64,000 bases of DNA from Ichthyophis bannanicus. Its lineage: Eukaryota; Chordata; Amphibia; Gymnophiona; Ichthyophiidae. Numbering within the stretch: position 1 is the first letter of the stretch; every line of letters starts with the position of its first letter. Below the pieces are notes generated by a model, which saw only the letters and a program-made list of their open reading frames with translations, ran no database searches and was not told where the DNA came from. Position numbers and translations under genes: made by a program. Positions 12,047 through 22,904 of the stretch are shown piece by piece. The DNA is taken from positions 986,831,637-986,895,636 of the forward strand of contig CM066034.1 of assembly GCA_033557465.1 (NCBI GenBank). The letters are read 5' to 3'.

Positions 12047-13203
12047 ATTTATTTATTTAACATTTTTTTTTTTAAGAACATTATTTATAGTAAATGAGGA
12101 TTAGATCCAGAACATACACAGTAACGGCATAAGCATTCCATACATATAAAACCTCCTTATATGCATCCGTATTCCCTCCCATCCCACACCCTCCAAATTA
12201 ACATTATAAGGCACAGGGTTGGCATAAAAAAATCAGTAACATCAATAACATTATCAATAATAGTGAGCGGGGGGATGGGGGATGCAGCGAGCCTCTCAAC
12301 AAAAATTACAAAATAGGATGGGTCCAGTGAGTCCAGCATGGGTGCGAGGGAGCATTTAGGAGTGCCCTGTGTTATAGTGAGCCCACAGGGCAGTGTGATT
12401 GTCAAGACTGCCTCTAAGCATAGAGGCTAGCCAATCCATGGACATCTGGTCATTAACCCGCAATCTCCACGAAGAGACTGTAGGTCGATCACCTGTTTTC
12501 CAGCATCTGGCGATCACCATACGAGCACTCGGTAACAACAACTCAGTCAACTTCCTCTTTCTCAGAGGGCTACCCAGGTCCGCATCCAAGTAGCTGAGTG
12601 AGCAACCGGCTGGAGCAGGAAGAATTTGAATATCTATCTATTATAGTGCTAATGAAGGAAAACACCGTCCTCCAAAATTGTTTAATTCTAGGGTATAGGC
12701 ACCACATATGAAAAAAGAGTTTCTCTCTGCCCACACCCCCTCCAATAGGTGTCCTCCAGCCTCGACCCAAGGCGGTACGATCTCACCAGGGTCAAATAAG
12801 CTTGCATTAAGAGTCTATATTGGGTTTGCCAACATTGAATGCTACGGACACATCCGTACCCTCTCATGCGAATGATACACCACTCCCGTGGGAATAAAAG
12901 TTTGTTCTACTAATTGATGCCAAGCATGGTAATATCGATCTCTTTAGGGCTATAAAGGTCAAGCAGTGAACCATATAACACTGGTCAACAAATTTTTACA
13001 AAAGTCATGTTACTGAAATAAAAATAGTCATTTCTTATCAATTTTTATATGCTGAACACGAATATAACAGTGAAATTGCAAAGTTGGCTCTAGGTTTTTT
13101 GTAATCTACAAGAATTAATGTTTACATCACGAAATGCATGTCATTAGTAAATATAATAGGCCTTCGGTTAATACCTGTAAAAAACCAAGTCATAGACGTC
13201 TAC

Positions 13204-13962
13204 TTAGATTTTTTTCACCTGTCTCTTGTACAGCTGTTCGGGAGCTTCTCTGGGGAGTGTCCAGCCGTAGTCAGCCAGCATTGTAGTGGACCATTTCCCC
13301 TGGTATCTTTGCTCCATCGTTGCGATATCCTGTTGAAAACATTCGCCCTGTTCATCACTGACCATACCACAGTTGTCAGGAAAGAAATCGAGATGGGAAT
13401 CAAGGGAATTGATCTTTAGAGACATATTGCAGCCAAGTTTCTGATACTGCATCAGCATGTCTTCTACTAGTTCCTTGTAGTTTTCTGCCCTAACATTCCC
13501 GAGAAAGTTTATTGACACTAGGCGAAAAGCATCCCATGCTTGTTTCGCATCACCCTGCAGCAAGTTGTTGAACCGGTCATCTTTGAAGAGCTCTCGAATC
13601 TGAGGACCCACAAAAACTCCCTCTTTAATCTTTGCTTCGCTGAGTCGAGGGAATTTTTCATGCAGGTATCGGAAAGCTGGCGAAGTGCGGTCCATGGCTT
13701 TCACAAAGTTTTTCATCAAACCTAGTTTGATGTGAAGGGGTGGTAGCAGGATTTTGTGAGCCTCAACCAGAGCTGGGTGCTGGATATTCCTCTCTCCAAC
13801 TGTTACATTTTGTCTGCGATGCCATTTCTTCCGCAAGTAGTGCCAATCCCTTGCTCGGCTATCCCACTCACATAAGAAACACATGTATTTTATATATCCC
13901 TGCTGCAGTCCCATTAAAAGGGCAACTACCTTCAAGTCACCACAGAGGTGCCAGCTGTATGT
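13204..13962 (-). pseudogene. CMC-like transposase copy A, C-terminal part
   Basis: The frame 13962-13204 encodes WHLCGDLKVVALLMGLQQGY (second acidic residue), CFLCEWDSRARD (a CxxC), KILLPPLHIKLGLMKNF (the conserved H), FPRLSEAKIKEGVFVGPQIR and SDEQGECFQQDI (candidate catalytic E), ending in a stop after QVKKI. It aligns without large gaps to copy B (15070-16798) at roughly half identity by eye. At SDEQGE..F the H found in copy B is Q. The upstream part is cut off by an L2 insertion and resumes at 14450. Dead copy. Confidence 0.75.
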
Positions 13963-13965
13963 TTG

Positions 13966-14450
13966 TTTTATTTATTTGATATACCGTCCTACTTTATCAA
14001 TCAGAGCGGTTTACAATTCACAAACAATTGGAAACAGGCACAGGGCCAGAAAGGAGGAAAGGAAGTTACAATTGTTGATATAATAGAATGAGAGAGAGGA
14101 TACAGGACTATACGTAAGGGACAGGATCAGACAAGAGGGGAGGGAAGGTCATAGGCCAAGGAAAAGAGGTGGGTTTTTAGGTCTCGCTTGAAGGTGGCGT
14201 GATGGGGTTCTAACCAGAGGGAGGTGGGGAGTGAATTCCAGAGTGCAGGGCTGATGAAAATGAAAGCAGAGGAGCGGGTGGATTGAAGGTGAGCGAGGGA
14301 GGGGGAAGGGAGATTAAGGTGGAAGGAGCGGGGAGTGTGTCTGCGGGTGTGGAATGTAATAAAGTCTGCCAGGTATTGTGGAGTACTAGTGTGAATAGCC
14401 CTGTGAACTAGAGTAAGTAACTTAAACTGAGTGCGAAAGGAGTGGAATTC
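13966..14450 (-). mobile_element. L2-type LINE 3' end inside transposase A
   Basis: Antisense tail tttatttgatataccgtcct...gagcggtttacaattcac at the left, then 3' UTR and the end of ORF2 (aggtgggtttttaggtc, gaattccagagtgc blocks shared with other L2 ends). It splits the transposase A coding sequence exactly between its first and second acidic-residue regions. Confidence 0.75.
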
Positions 14451-14690
14451 AGTAGATGCTTTAAGTTATCGTATGTCTCTTTCATGTGGACGGCATGCGC
14501 TACTGGAATAGATGGAAGACGGTTTTCATTGTTCAAAAGCACAGCCTTCAGACTCAGTTTTGAAGAGTCTATAAACGTACAGATTTTTTGCTGCATTGGG
14601 TTAGCAGTTTGAAGTGAACGTTTCAGATTGAGTGCGATCGAGATAAAAGTTTCTTGGATGAATTCTTTATACTAATTGTTTTAGTAGTTA
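14450..14690 (-). pseudogene. CMC-like transposase copy A, N-proximal part
   Basis: Minus-strand codons 14596-14450 give TFIDSSKLSLKAVLLNNENR and IPVAHAVHMKETYDNLKHLL, matching RLFIDSSKDSIKGVLLHNGN and IPIAHSVILQEKYENL of copy B, so it carries the first acidic residue (FID). Upstream of about 14690 the similarity stops; the N-terminal zinc-finger half of copy A is not seen anywhere in the element. Confidence 0.65.
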
Positions 14691-15068
14691 TTCAAATAAG
14701 AATAAAGAAAATTGTAACAAGGCAGCACATAAGAATAGAGTAATGTCAACAAAACACACTGTGATGGTAGCAAAATTGTCTGCACTTAAAACAGCCACAT
14801 ACATGTGCACAAACATTGAGCATATAAGAGCGAGATTAGACACAAAGCAAAGAAATGTGCAAAAACTGTTGTACAGGTATGTATGTAAGAATAGAAAACG
14901 CAAACCGCACCATTGCAATACATGAAGACAAACACCCGATGGTGTGAAAATAAAATTCTAATAAATGAGATCCGACACTGTGTGGTAATAACTAGCAATT
15001 TTTTATTTCAAAGTTTAGTAAAAACACGATATTTGTCAACACAGTTTAGATTTTAAAGTCATTCTTGG
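14690..15068. other. AT-rich spacer between transposases A and B
   Basis: No coding or repeat identity recognised. It may hold the 3' flank of gene B or an unseen boundary of a nested element. Confidence 0.4.
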
Positions 15069-15069
15069 G

Positions 15070-16798
15070 TCAATCAATCTCCTGGTGGGCCCGTTTCTTC
15101 TTCCCCCGAATGCTTCTCTTGGTGCGCTGCTTGGCGTATTTTTCATCTGGGGTTTCCCGCAGCAGCAACCAGCAGAAATCAGCCATCATAGTGGTGTTCC
15201 ATCTTCCTTGGTACCTTCTCTCTGCGTCCTTGATGTCCTGGTGAAACCTTTCACCTTGTTCTTCACTGTACGCCCCCAAGTTTTCGGGAAAGTAGTTCAC
15301 ATGGGAGTGCAAGAAATGGACTTTCAGGCTCATGTTACAGCCTTGTTCTTTGAAGGCATTGAGCATCCTGGCAACAATATCCTTATAGTTCTCATCCCGC
15401 CTGTTCCCCAAGAATTTGAGAACAACATCCTTGAAGGAATCCCAGGCTTCTTTTTCCTTCTCAGACATCGTTTCAGCGAATGCTCCATCTGAAATGAGTT
15501 TCCTTATATCAGGGCCAACAAACACTCCTTCCTTTAGCTTTGCTTCAGAAAGTCGGGGGAACTTTGAGCAAAGGTACCGAAAGCACTCACCATCTTTTGG
15601 AAGGGACTTGATGAATTGCTTAATGAGACCCAACTTAATGTGGAGAGGTGGTAATAGAATTTTATCACGGGGTACCAAGCTCTCATGAAGAACATTTTTC
15701 TCACCGGGTCTCAAATACTCCCGAATTGGCCAGTCTTTTTTTCCCCAGTGTAGGTCGCGGGCCCGGCTATCCCACAAGCAAAGGAAGCAGGGATATTTGG
15801 TGAAACCGGATTGCTGCCCTAATAGCATGGATAGAATTTTAAAGTCTCCACAAATCATCCACTTAGGCTCATCATAACGAATCTTCTGAAGAATCAGGGC
15901 CAAATTCTCGTATTTTTCTTGGAGAATAACAGAGTGAGCAATAGGAACTGAAGCGAATGTGTTGCCATTATGAAGAAGAACACCTTTTATGCTGTCTTTT
16001 GACGAATCAATGAACAGCCGCCATTCAGCAGGATCATACTTGAGTTTAAACTTTTCCATCACTCCGTATATATTGTTGCAAAATACCAAATCTTCCTCTT
16101 TGCTGAAATACTTCAAAAATTGTGTCTCGCGGTTGCGGTACCAATAAAAAGTTGTTCCTGGTGACAATCGATTTTTCTGTTTAAGCCGAGAACCTAGCAG
16201 TTGGGCAGCATCTTTTGGGAGTCCTAAATCCCGGACTAAATCATTCAATTCAGCTTGAGAGAAAAGTTCAGGTTTCGGATCTGGTTCAGTTTCAAACTCT
16301 GAAGTACTGGACTCATCGGGAAAAGCCATCTGATGAGTCTCATCATGATCAGAACCGCCCACACAAATATGATCCAAAGATTTTGGTGGTTCAGGCACAG
16401 GTACTTCGTTGCTATGAGGCATAGGCCTAATTGCTGAGGGAAGGTTGGGGTAACTTATTACATTCTTATTTTTTAAGTTGTATCCCTTCACAATGCAAGA
16501 GCAAAAATAGCAGTCACTGCTGTGGTCTCTTTGTTCACGCCACATCGTAGGTATTCCGAAACGAAATGCTTGTTTTTTACCTTTCATCCATAAGCGTAGA
16601 TCTTCCTCACATGTCTTGCACACTTTGTGAGGAGCCCACGGTTTGTCTTGATCGCCTAACTTCAAACCGAAATAGGCGAAATATACTTTTTTTAATAAAT
16701 GCAGAAATGTTCCTCTGCCGCTTTTTCACGGTATATTCCCCACAAATAAAACAAAAACTGTCCGGAGAGTTGATGCAACCTCTGGCTCTGTGAGCCAT
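15070..16798 (-). CDS. CMC-like (CACTA/Chapaev-type) transposase copy B, one frameshift
   Basis: The likely start is ATG at 16798-16796 (MAHRARGC). The first ~35 codons carry a zinc-binding CFICG, then a run of seven A (16693-16687 on the coding strand) shifts the frame by +1 into the 531-codon ORF 16665-15070. That ORF has further cysteine pairs (CKTC, residues 16-19; CYFC, 52-55), a low-complexity acidic linker (100-140), then FIDSS (D220), CGD (D274), CFLC (C293, C296), PPLHIKLG (H342), HSH (453-455) and SEEQGERFHQD (E468/E469/E472), and a basic tail. The order D-D-CxxC-H-E is the signature described for CMC transposases (established family knowledge); assigning each residue is inference. 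About 570 aa in all, otherwise uninterrupted, so recently active or selected. Confidence 0.7.
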
Positions 16799-16799
16799 C

Positions 16800-17640
16800 A
16801 CAAATACACAGCACTGCAAACTACAACTGTAGTGAACCACTTCGGAATAAAGCTGGATTACGACTGAGCAAACAAAAGGTAATAATGAACTTGCAAGAAA
16901 CTGAAATTTGACAGGAACGTTCATGTCGCAACCACCGTGTTTGAGCGAGCGAACGAGGCGAGGGGAACAGGAAAGAACATGCGCCAGCGCGAGTACTGGA
17001 TTTAGCCCCCCGCCTCCCAATTGTCCTGTTAATGAATAAAATGAATACAAAACACTCTAAAATATCATGAGGGAGTGTTTCTAGTTAGTTAACCATTACA
17101 ACCTCTATTTTGGGCCAAGAAAATAAACTGCAGTCGGCTAAAAAGAAATTATGTGAACATTCCTTATATGGGTAAGAAATCTAATTTTGCAAGAAAACGT
17201 GACGTGATGGAACATTTTGGTTATTTTTCCTGGATTCAGCACCCCAAAATCTATAGGAATCAGTTGCAAAACTGGAGGTAGTTTTTTGGTAGTGTACCTG
17301 TGTAGTCTAGTCTTGTGGGTCATGAGTGATTTTTAAGACATTGATGAGGCTTTCAGTATCGGAACAGAATACCAGATTACTTCCCTTTCCGACTGCTGCG
17401 TTTAGTACACTGCTGACGTCGGATGGCTTCAACAGCCGTCTGGCAGTAGTATTGCATTGCATCAGAAAATGATGCAATCAACTCTGGATGATGTGTGCAT
17501 GCTGGTATTATGCAATGTGATGCAATATTACATCATTCAAGGCTTATTTGGGATGTTGTTGATGTCCTACTGGATAAATTTACACAGTGGAATGTCAAAA
17601 ATGAACTACATACAATATCTTCAAAACGAGAGCCAATAAA
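16800..17640 (-). promoter_or_regulatory. 5' flank of transposase B within the DNA transposon
   Basis: Lies between the ATG at 16798 and the subterminal repeat at 17651. It contains a CpG-rich patch at about 16920-17010, unlike the AT-rich surroundings, which would suit a promoter. A 61-codon open frame at 17323-17138 has no recognised motif. The N-terminal half of copy A is not found here. Around 17455-17540 the string gatgcaat recurs several times. Confidence 0.35.
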
Positions 17641-17889
17641 TTTTTTTTAATGTTATATTCGTGTTCAGCTCACCAAGATAACTACAGATTAGGGCCTTTT
17701 AAAGTCAGTAACGATTTCAATGTTGACCAGTGTAATCTAGCGAGCAACCTCATCCAATGATCCAATTTATAAAAAAGTATGCACTCCATAGCAGTGGGTT
17801 GCTGGGTCAGGTGTCTCCAATGCTCTGGACGTGTGATGAAATATCTCATTTGAAAGTATTGATAGAAAGGTACTGGGTCCTGTGATAAG

Positions 17890-19346
17890 GAAGCTTATCA
17901 TAGCTCAGGAAGGAGCTATAGAAAAGGTGAAGTGACTCTGAACAAGCAACCTGTCAATTCTGGTAGAAATAAGAAAACAGAATTTTCCCATAAAAGACTA
18001 CCAGTCCCAGAATGCACCAGGTTTCCTACAGCCATTAGAGGAGCTGAAGTGGGGAAACGTGTGTTCAATCAGGAGGGCTATGAGGTAATCCCTAAGCACT
18101 CATCTCAAAGGGCAGGGCCTGATTCAGCACAGCTGCGCTGTGTTAGGGAGGAGCACTCATCTAAGCAGAATAAGAGTAGAGTTTATTCTACAGATGACCA
18201 TCTTCATGATCATCCTCCTTATCCAGAGAAGGATCATCAGTTTCATCTGAAGGATCATCAGAAGCAGAAGCCAAACCGGACGGACAGAGAGGGAAAGAGA
18301 CCCTCTGGAAGAAAGAGGAGAAAAGCCTTTGAGAGGTCTAGAAGAGTCCAAAGCAGTACGCATACTGGGAGGTATTCCAAGGGCCAGCATACACCATTGG
18401 ACTGGGGGAGACCAGAGGAATGGTGCTGCAGAGCTAGGAATCTCCAGACGCTACCTGTGAGGGAGACGGCTGCACGTGGAAGGGACCCTAAGACCCGTGC
18501 CAGAAGGTATGTGAAGGGAGATCCAGAGTCAAGGGATCTGGATTGGAAGGCTGGACATAAGAACTGGACTACATACTGGCCAGGCTATATAGAGAGAAAC
18601 TCTAACAGCAATGGAAGCTCAGGTATGAACACTGATCTATGCCCTAGCTATAACCTTGAAAGACAGCAGGGAAACAAGTATTCTCCTGAAAGTGCTCCAT
18701 TGAGAGATTCATCTGTGCCAATCCATGATATTGAACCCATGCTTGTTGAACAAGGGGGAATAATAGCAGATGAAGATCCTATTTATATGGACTGCTCTCT
18801 ATCTAAACTCCGTTGGTAACTTTCTGTTACAAAGTACAGCAACCATCACAAAGAAAATATAAACTTGTTCTTTAATCTACTCAGAAAAGCTCCTGAAGCA
18901 GGATTTGACTCACACAGTAGAAAGCAAGCCAGCTAAGGGGTTTCAGCTGGATAACTGCTAGCAATTAAGCCTTACCTAATTGCTTGTGAGCTAGGAGAGA
19001 ATCACTTCTGAATCTATGTGGGAAGTAATCAGAAGTTAACCTGAAAAGAACAGTTTTTTTTCTTGCTTTGTGGCTTTTCGTTTGTTGTTTTCCTGATTTT
19101 GACTTTGTTTTTCCAAGTTAACACTGGAAGCAAGTTACCTGATTTATGTGCTACCAAGCATATCTGTGTTGGGAGAAATAACCCCATAAATAAATATCTT
19201 ATTGGCTTTATCCAAGAGCACAACTAAATTATTGTCAGCAGCTGTGTCTGGTGTGAATGAACTACATTGCCCACAATACCTTGCAAATCATATAGATATA
19301 TGCACTTGCCAAGACTGAAGATTCTCACCCAGGCAACCGTCTGACA
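17890..19346 (+). mobile_element. Unclassified MDCSLS element, copy 1
   Basis: The same sequence, inverted, is present at about 35250-37090. The shared tract includes the ORF, a 3' region with aataaa-type signals (ccataaataaatatcttatt, about 19185) and a terminal stretch ending ...accgtctgaca. In both copies similarity stops at that point. It interrupts the L1 copy. No RT, integrase or transposase is encoded, so it looks non-autonomous or truncated. Class unknown. Confidence 0.6.
17932..18819 (+). CDS. Unknown basic protein ending in MDCSLSKLRW
   Basis: A 295-codon ORF, open throughout. The product is hydrophilic and strongly charged: a KKTEFSHKR start, His-rich DHLHDHPPYPEKDHQFHLKD (about 88-107), a basic block GRKRRKAFERSRR resembling a nuclear localisation signal, DWKAGHKNWTTYWPGYI, and an acidic end IHDIEPMLVE...YMDCSLSK. 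No membrane segment, zinc knuckle or enzyme motif is seen. A longer homologue (379 codons) lies at 37045-35906 minus and extends about 85 residues further upstream; copy 1 is truncated at its 5' end. The two differ by substitutions and in-frame indels (for example in the DHLHDH region), yet both stay open, which argues for past coding selection. I do not recognise the family. Confidence 0.55.
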   Translation: MTLNKQPVNSGRNKKTEFSHKRLPVPECTRFPTAIRGAEVGKRVFNQEGYEVIPKHSSQRAGPDSAQLRCVREEHSSKQNKSRVYSTDDHLHDHPPYPEKDHQFHLKDHQKQKPNRTDREGKRPSGRKRRKAFERSRRVQSSTHTGRYSKGQHTPLDWGRPEEWCCRARNLQTLPVRETAARGRDPKTRARRYVKGDPESRDLDWKAGHKNWTTYWPGYIERNSNSNGSSGMNTDLCPSYNLERQQGNKYSPESAPLRDSSVPIHDIEPMLVEQGGIIADEDPIYMDCSLSKLRW

Positions 19347-19590
19347 GTCCTCCCCTTTAGTAGTTACCTGAGCCAAACTCATACAAGTTCCGCTCACAAT
19401 TAAGTCAATAAAACGTCTCTTTTTGAATTCCAGCTCTGGCGCAAGCCAGCAAACACTGGACCACTGAAAGGGAGACAGTCCACAGATTGGGATTTCGGAC
19501 CAAGGTAAGACCGAGGAGCAGCCTTCTGATACACCTGTGCCCGCACAAGCAAGAGAGGCATCAACAAGGCATGGTGGCTCACAAATCGGC
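18830..19590 (+). other. 3' flank of MDCSLS copy 1 and adjoining unknown sequence
   Basis: 18830-19345 is shared with the inverted copy (35250-35900) and begins tgttac and ends ctgaca, so it could be LTR-like (TG...CA), but no second copy or purine-rich tract supports that. 19346-19590 is unrelated to copy 2 and contains aataaaacgtctc. Confidence 0.35.
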
Positions 19591-21462
19591 ACGCGTTAAA
19601 GGATGTTTTCAACAGATCCTTGGAAACAGGAGAGGTTCCTCAGGACTGGAGAATGGCTGATGTCATACCTCTACACAAAAGTGGTGACAGGGAAGACGTG
19701 TCAAACTACAGGCCTGTGAGCCTTACCTCGGTGGCGGGAAAAGTAATGGAGGCGCTCCTGAAAGAGCAAATTGTGAACTTTCTCAAAGCCAACAGGTTGG
19801 AAGATCCAAGGCAACATGGTTTTACCGAAGGACGATCTTGCCAAACAAATCTGATTGAGTTCTTTGACTGGGTGACCAGGGAACTAGATCAGGGGCTTGC
19901 GATGGATGTCATCTACCTGGACTTCAGCAAAGCCTTTGATACTGTTCCTCATAGGAGGCTTTCCTCCTATGAGGAACAGTATCAAAGGCTTTGCTGAAGT
20001 CCAGGTAGATGACATCCATCGCAAGCCCCTGATCTAGTTCCCTGGTCACCCAGTCAAAGAACTCAATCAGGGGCTTGCGATGGATGTCATCTACCTGGAC
20101 TTCAGCAAAGCCTTTGATACTGTTCCTCATAGGAGGAAAGCCTCCTATGAGGAACAGTATCAAAGGCTTTGCTGAAGTCCAGGTAGATGACATCCATCGC
20201 AAGCCCCTGATCTAGTTCCCTGGTCACCCAGTCAAAGAACTCAATCAGATTTGTTTGGCAAGATCGTCCTTTGGTAAAACTATGATGGTAAATTGGATCA
20301 GAAATTGGTTGACTGACAGATGACAGAAGGTGATGGTACAAGGAGCTCACTCGGATGAAGGGAAGGTGATTAACGGGTTGCCCCAGGGGTCGGTCCTGGG
20401 CCCGGCACTGTTCAATGTATTTGTGAGTGATATTGCTGAAGGACTGCATGGAAAAGTCTGTCTTTTTGCAGATGACACGAAAATTTACAACAGAGTGGAC
20501 CCCTGAGGGAGTGGTTAAATGAGGAATGATCTATAAAAGCTGGAAGAATGGTCTAATTCTTGACAATTAAGATTTAATGCAAAGAAGTGCAGAGTCATGC
20601 ACTTGGGAAGCAGAAATCCAAGGGAAATGTGCGCGATAAGGGGCGAGAGATTGGTGTGTACGGATCAGGAGAAAGACCTTGGAGTGATTATTTCTGAAGA
20701 TCTCAAGGTGGCAAAACAGTGCGACAAGGCGGTGGCAAAAGCCAGGAGGATGCTGGGCTGCATACGAAGAGGACTTACCAGCAGAAAGGAAGAGGTACTT
20801 ATGCCACTGTACAAGTCACTGGTGAGGCCTCACTTGGAATACTGTGTTCAGTTTTGGAGACCATATCTTGCAAAGGATGTATAAAGACTGGAAGCTGTTC
20901 AGAGAAAGGCGGCCAAAATGATTTGGAGCCTGCGTCAGAAGCCTTATGAGAAGAGACTTGAAGACCTAAACATGTATACTTTGGAGGAGAGGAGGGACAG
21001 GGGAGATATGATTCAGACCTTTAAATACTTAAAGAGAAATAATGAACAAACCTCTTCCAAAGATGGAGAAGCTGCAAAACTAGAGGACATAACATGAAGC
21101 TACAAGGTGGTAAATTGAAAGGCAATGTCAGGAAATAATTTTTCACAGAAAGGGTGGTGGATGCTTGGAATGCGCTCCCGTTGGAAGTGGTGGGGGCAAA
21201 TACAGTGACGGAGTTCAAAATGGCATGGGACAGACACAGTGGATCCCTTTACAGCAACAAGAAAATATCAAAATAACCTGAACCATCTAATTCCTTAACA
21301 TATAGGGGTATCCTACATGGAGTGGCGGGATCACCCCTGGACAAAGACATGGGGAGGGGGGCCTGCACAGAGCGGAAGGTGTACCTACTCTTGGCATCGT
21401 ACTGGGCAGACTAGATGGACCATACTGGTGTTTATCTGCCGTCATTTACTATGTTACTATGT
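19590..21462 (+). mobile_element. CR1-clade LINE, 5'-truncated, with internal rearrangement
   Basis: ORF2 fragments on +: LETGEVPQDWRMADVIPLHKSG, NYRPVSLTSVAGKVME, FTEGRSCQTNLIEFFDWV, MDVIYLDFSKAFDTVPHRR (19620-19960), then after a rearranged stretch PQGSVLGPALFNVFVSDI and the catalytic FADDTKIYN (20370-20490), MHLGSRNPR...EKDLGVIISEDLK (20597-20720), LMPLYKSLVRPHLEYCVQFW (20800-20860). The 3' UTR ends about 21460 with a ctagatggaccat...tgccgtcatttactatg tail, also seen at 37700-37853. Broken by stops at about 20505 and elsewhere. Confidence 0.85.
19817..20280. repeat. Zigzag inverted repeat inside the CR1 copy
   Basis: The RT segment around YLDFSKAFDTVPHRR is present four times in alternating orientation: forward to 19958, reverse 19963-20070, forward about 20066-20136, reverse 20141-20280. 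The two hairpin loops are cttt (19959-19962) and aaag (20137-20140), which are complements of each other. The middle switch occurs at atcag, shared by both partners. This explains three identical ORFs on opposite strands. Confidence 0.9.
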
Positions 21463-22904
21463 AACATCTTCAAATACTGAGTGGGGCACTATCCAGGAGT
21501 GCTCCACTTCTACCCAGTGGGCATCTGGGGATCGAACGTAATAACCGAGTTCTCACAATATGGCAGCATTATAATTCAAGGATAGGTTTGGGTAGCCCAG
21601 CCCTCCATCTTCTTTGGGGGCCATCTTGCTTCCTATCAATATGTGCTGTGGGCTTTTCTGAGCCACCCGTCAAGCTTCTGAAAAAAACCTCACTGGGATG
21701 CTTATAGGCAATTAAGCAGAGGTACCGGAGCTTCAGAACAATCGTTATTTTCAAGACTGCTAGGCGGCTCATCCAACCCAACGTGAGATCAGCCCAGCGA
21801 TCCAATTCCTCCGTAATATTCACCATCAGTGGCATATAGTCAAGCTTAAACAGATTGGCCATATTAGAGGAAATCTGCACACCAAGATATTTAATTGATG
21901 TAGATCCTATATTAAATGGGCACCCTGTAGGCAGCACTCCACTAGCAGGTTCCAATGGCAAAACCTCTTGTCATATCTAAGTTAACCTTAAACCCAGAGA
22001 CCTGTGCAAAATTGTGGCATACATGGAGTAACCCAGGAAGGGAAAGGGCTGGCTTCTTAAAAAAGACCAGGGTGTTGTCAGCATAGAGTGACACTTGGTG
22101 CAATACAATGGGGTGAATGTCAGGAGCTGACCAGAACAGGGAGGCAAGGGAGTCAGTCCCCATTGCAAAGAGTAAAAGGGAAAGAGGGCTGCATCCCTGC
22201 TGTGTTCCTCTACCCATCTGAAATTTCTCAGATCGGATCCCGTTCACTGTGATAGAGGCCAATAGTACTGCATACAGGGCCCAAACCTACCCCAGAAATC
22301 GAGTCATAACTGCAAATAGGTACTCCCATTCCACATCATCAAATGCTTTTTTAGCGTCTGATAAACATGATACCTCCCTTTTATCCCATGCAACATTTAA
22401 GATAATGTTCAACAATCTGCAAGCATGATCATAAATCTGTCTCCCTTGTATAAATCCTGGGCTGGGTGTATAAAGGTGGACATGACCCCATCCATCCTAT
22501 TGGCAAGAACTCTAGCAAATATTTTAACATTGCTATTACGGAGTGATATCGGGTGGTAGCTTCCGATTTCAGACAGGGGCCGGCCCTCCGTAGGGATCAA
22601 GGTTATCTCTGCATCATACATGCTTTGCAGCAGGCAGCCCATCAGTAGTGTTTCATTAAATACCCTTTGTAGAGTAGGGGTCAGGGTGTTGGGAATGCTT
22701 TTGGTGCCATTCTTTGGGAGAGCCATCAGGGCCCATGTCCTTATCCGAGGCCATTTTCTGGATTATCAACTCAATTTCCGGAATAGAAATTTCACGGTCT
22801 AAAAGTTCTCATGGTGCTACAGAAAGAGATGGTAATGAAACATCACCCAGGAAGGTGGACAATTCCCCCAAGGATGAGGTACGCTTGAAGGCATACAACG
22901 AGGC

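Larger units (their letters stand above)
12979..17732 (-). mobile_element. CACTG-ended DNA transposon with TAA target duplication
   Basis: Ends are exact inverted repeats: cactggtcaaca at 12979-12990 and its complement at 17721-17732. A second inverted pair, gctgaacacgaatataaca (19 of 19), lies at 13051-13069 and 17651-17669. TAA flanks both ends (12976-12978, 17733-17735). Removing the element and one TAA rejoins the flanking L1 ORF2 in frame (LLAR|LYGSLLDLYSPKE), which fixes the borders. CACTR termini and a 3-bp duplication are hallmarks of the EnSpm/CACTA branch of the CMC superfamily. Inside are two related minus-strand transposase genes and one L2 insertion. Internal content is unusual because two transposases share one pair of ends. 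Confidence 0.8.

Noticed and set aside
11250..17726. 16-base match ggtcaacattgaaatc between the Tc1 left end and the CACTG element's right end
   Set aside because: A 16-mer match is roughly expected once by chance in a 64-kb self-comparison, and the neighbouring bases differ.
18830..19345. Possible LTR (starts TG, ends CA) after the MDCSLS ORF
   Set aside because: No second copy, no purine-rich tract before it and no primer-binding site could be shown, so it is not called an LTR.
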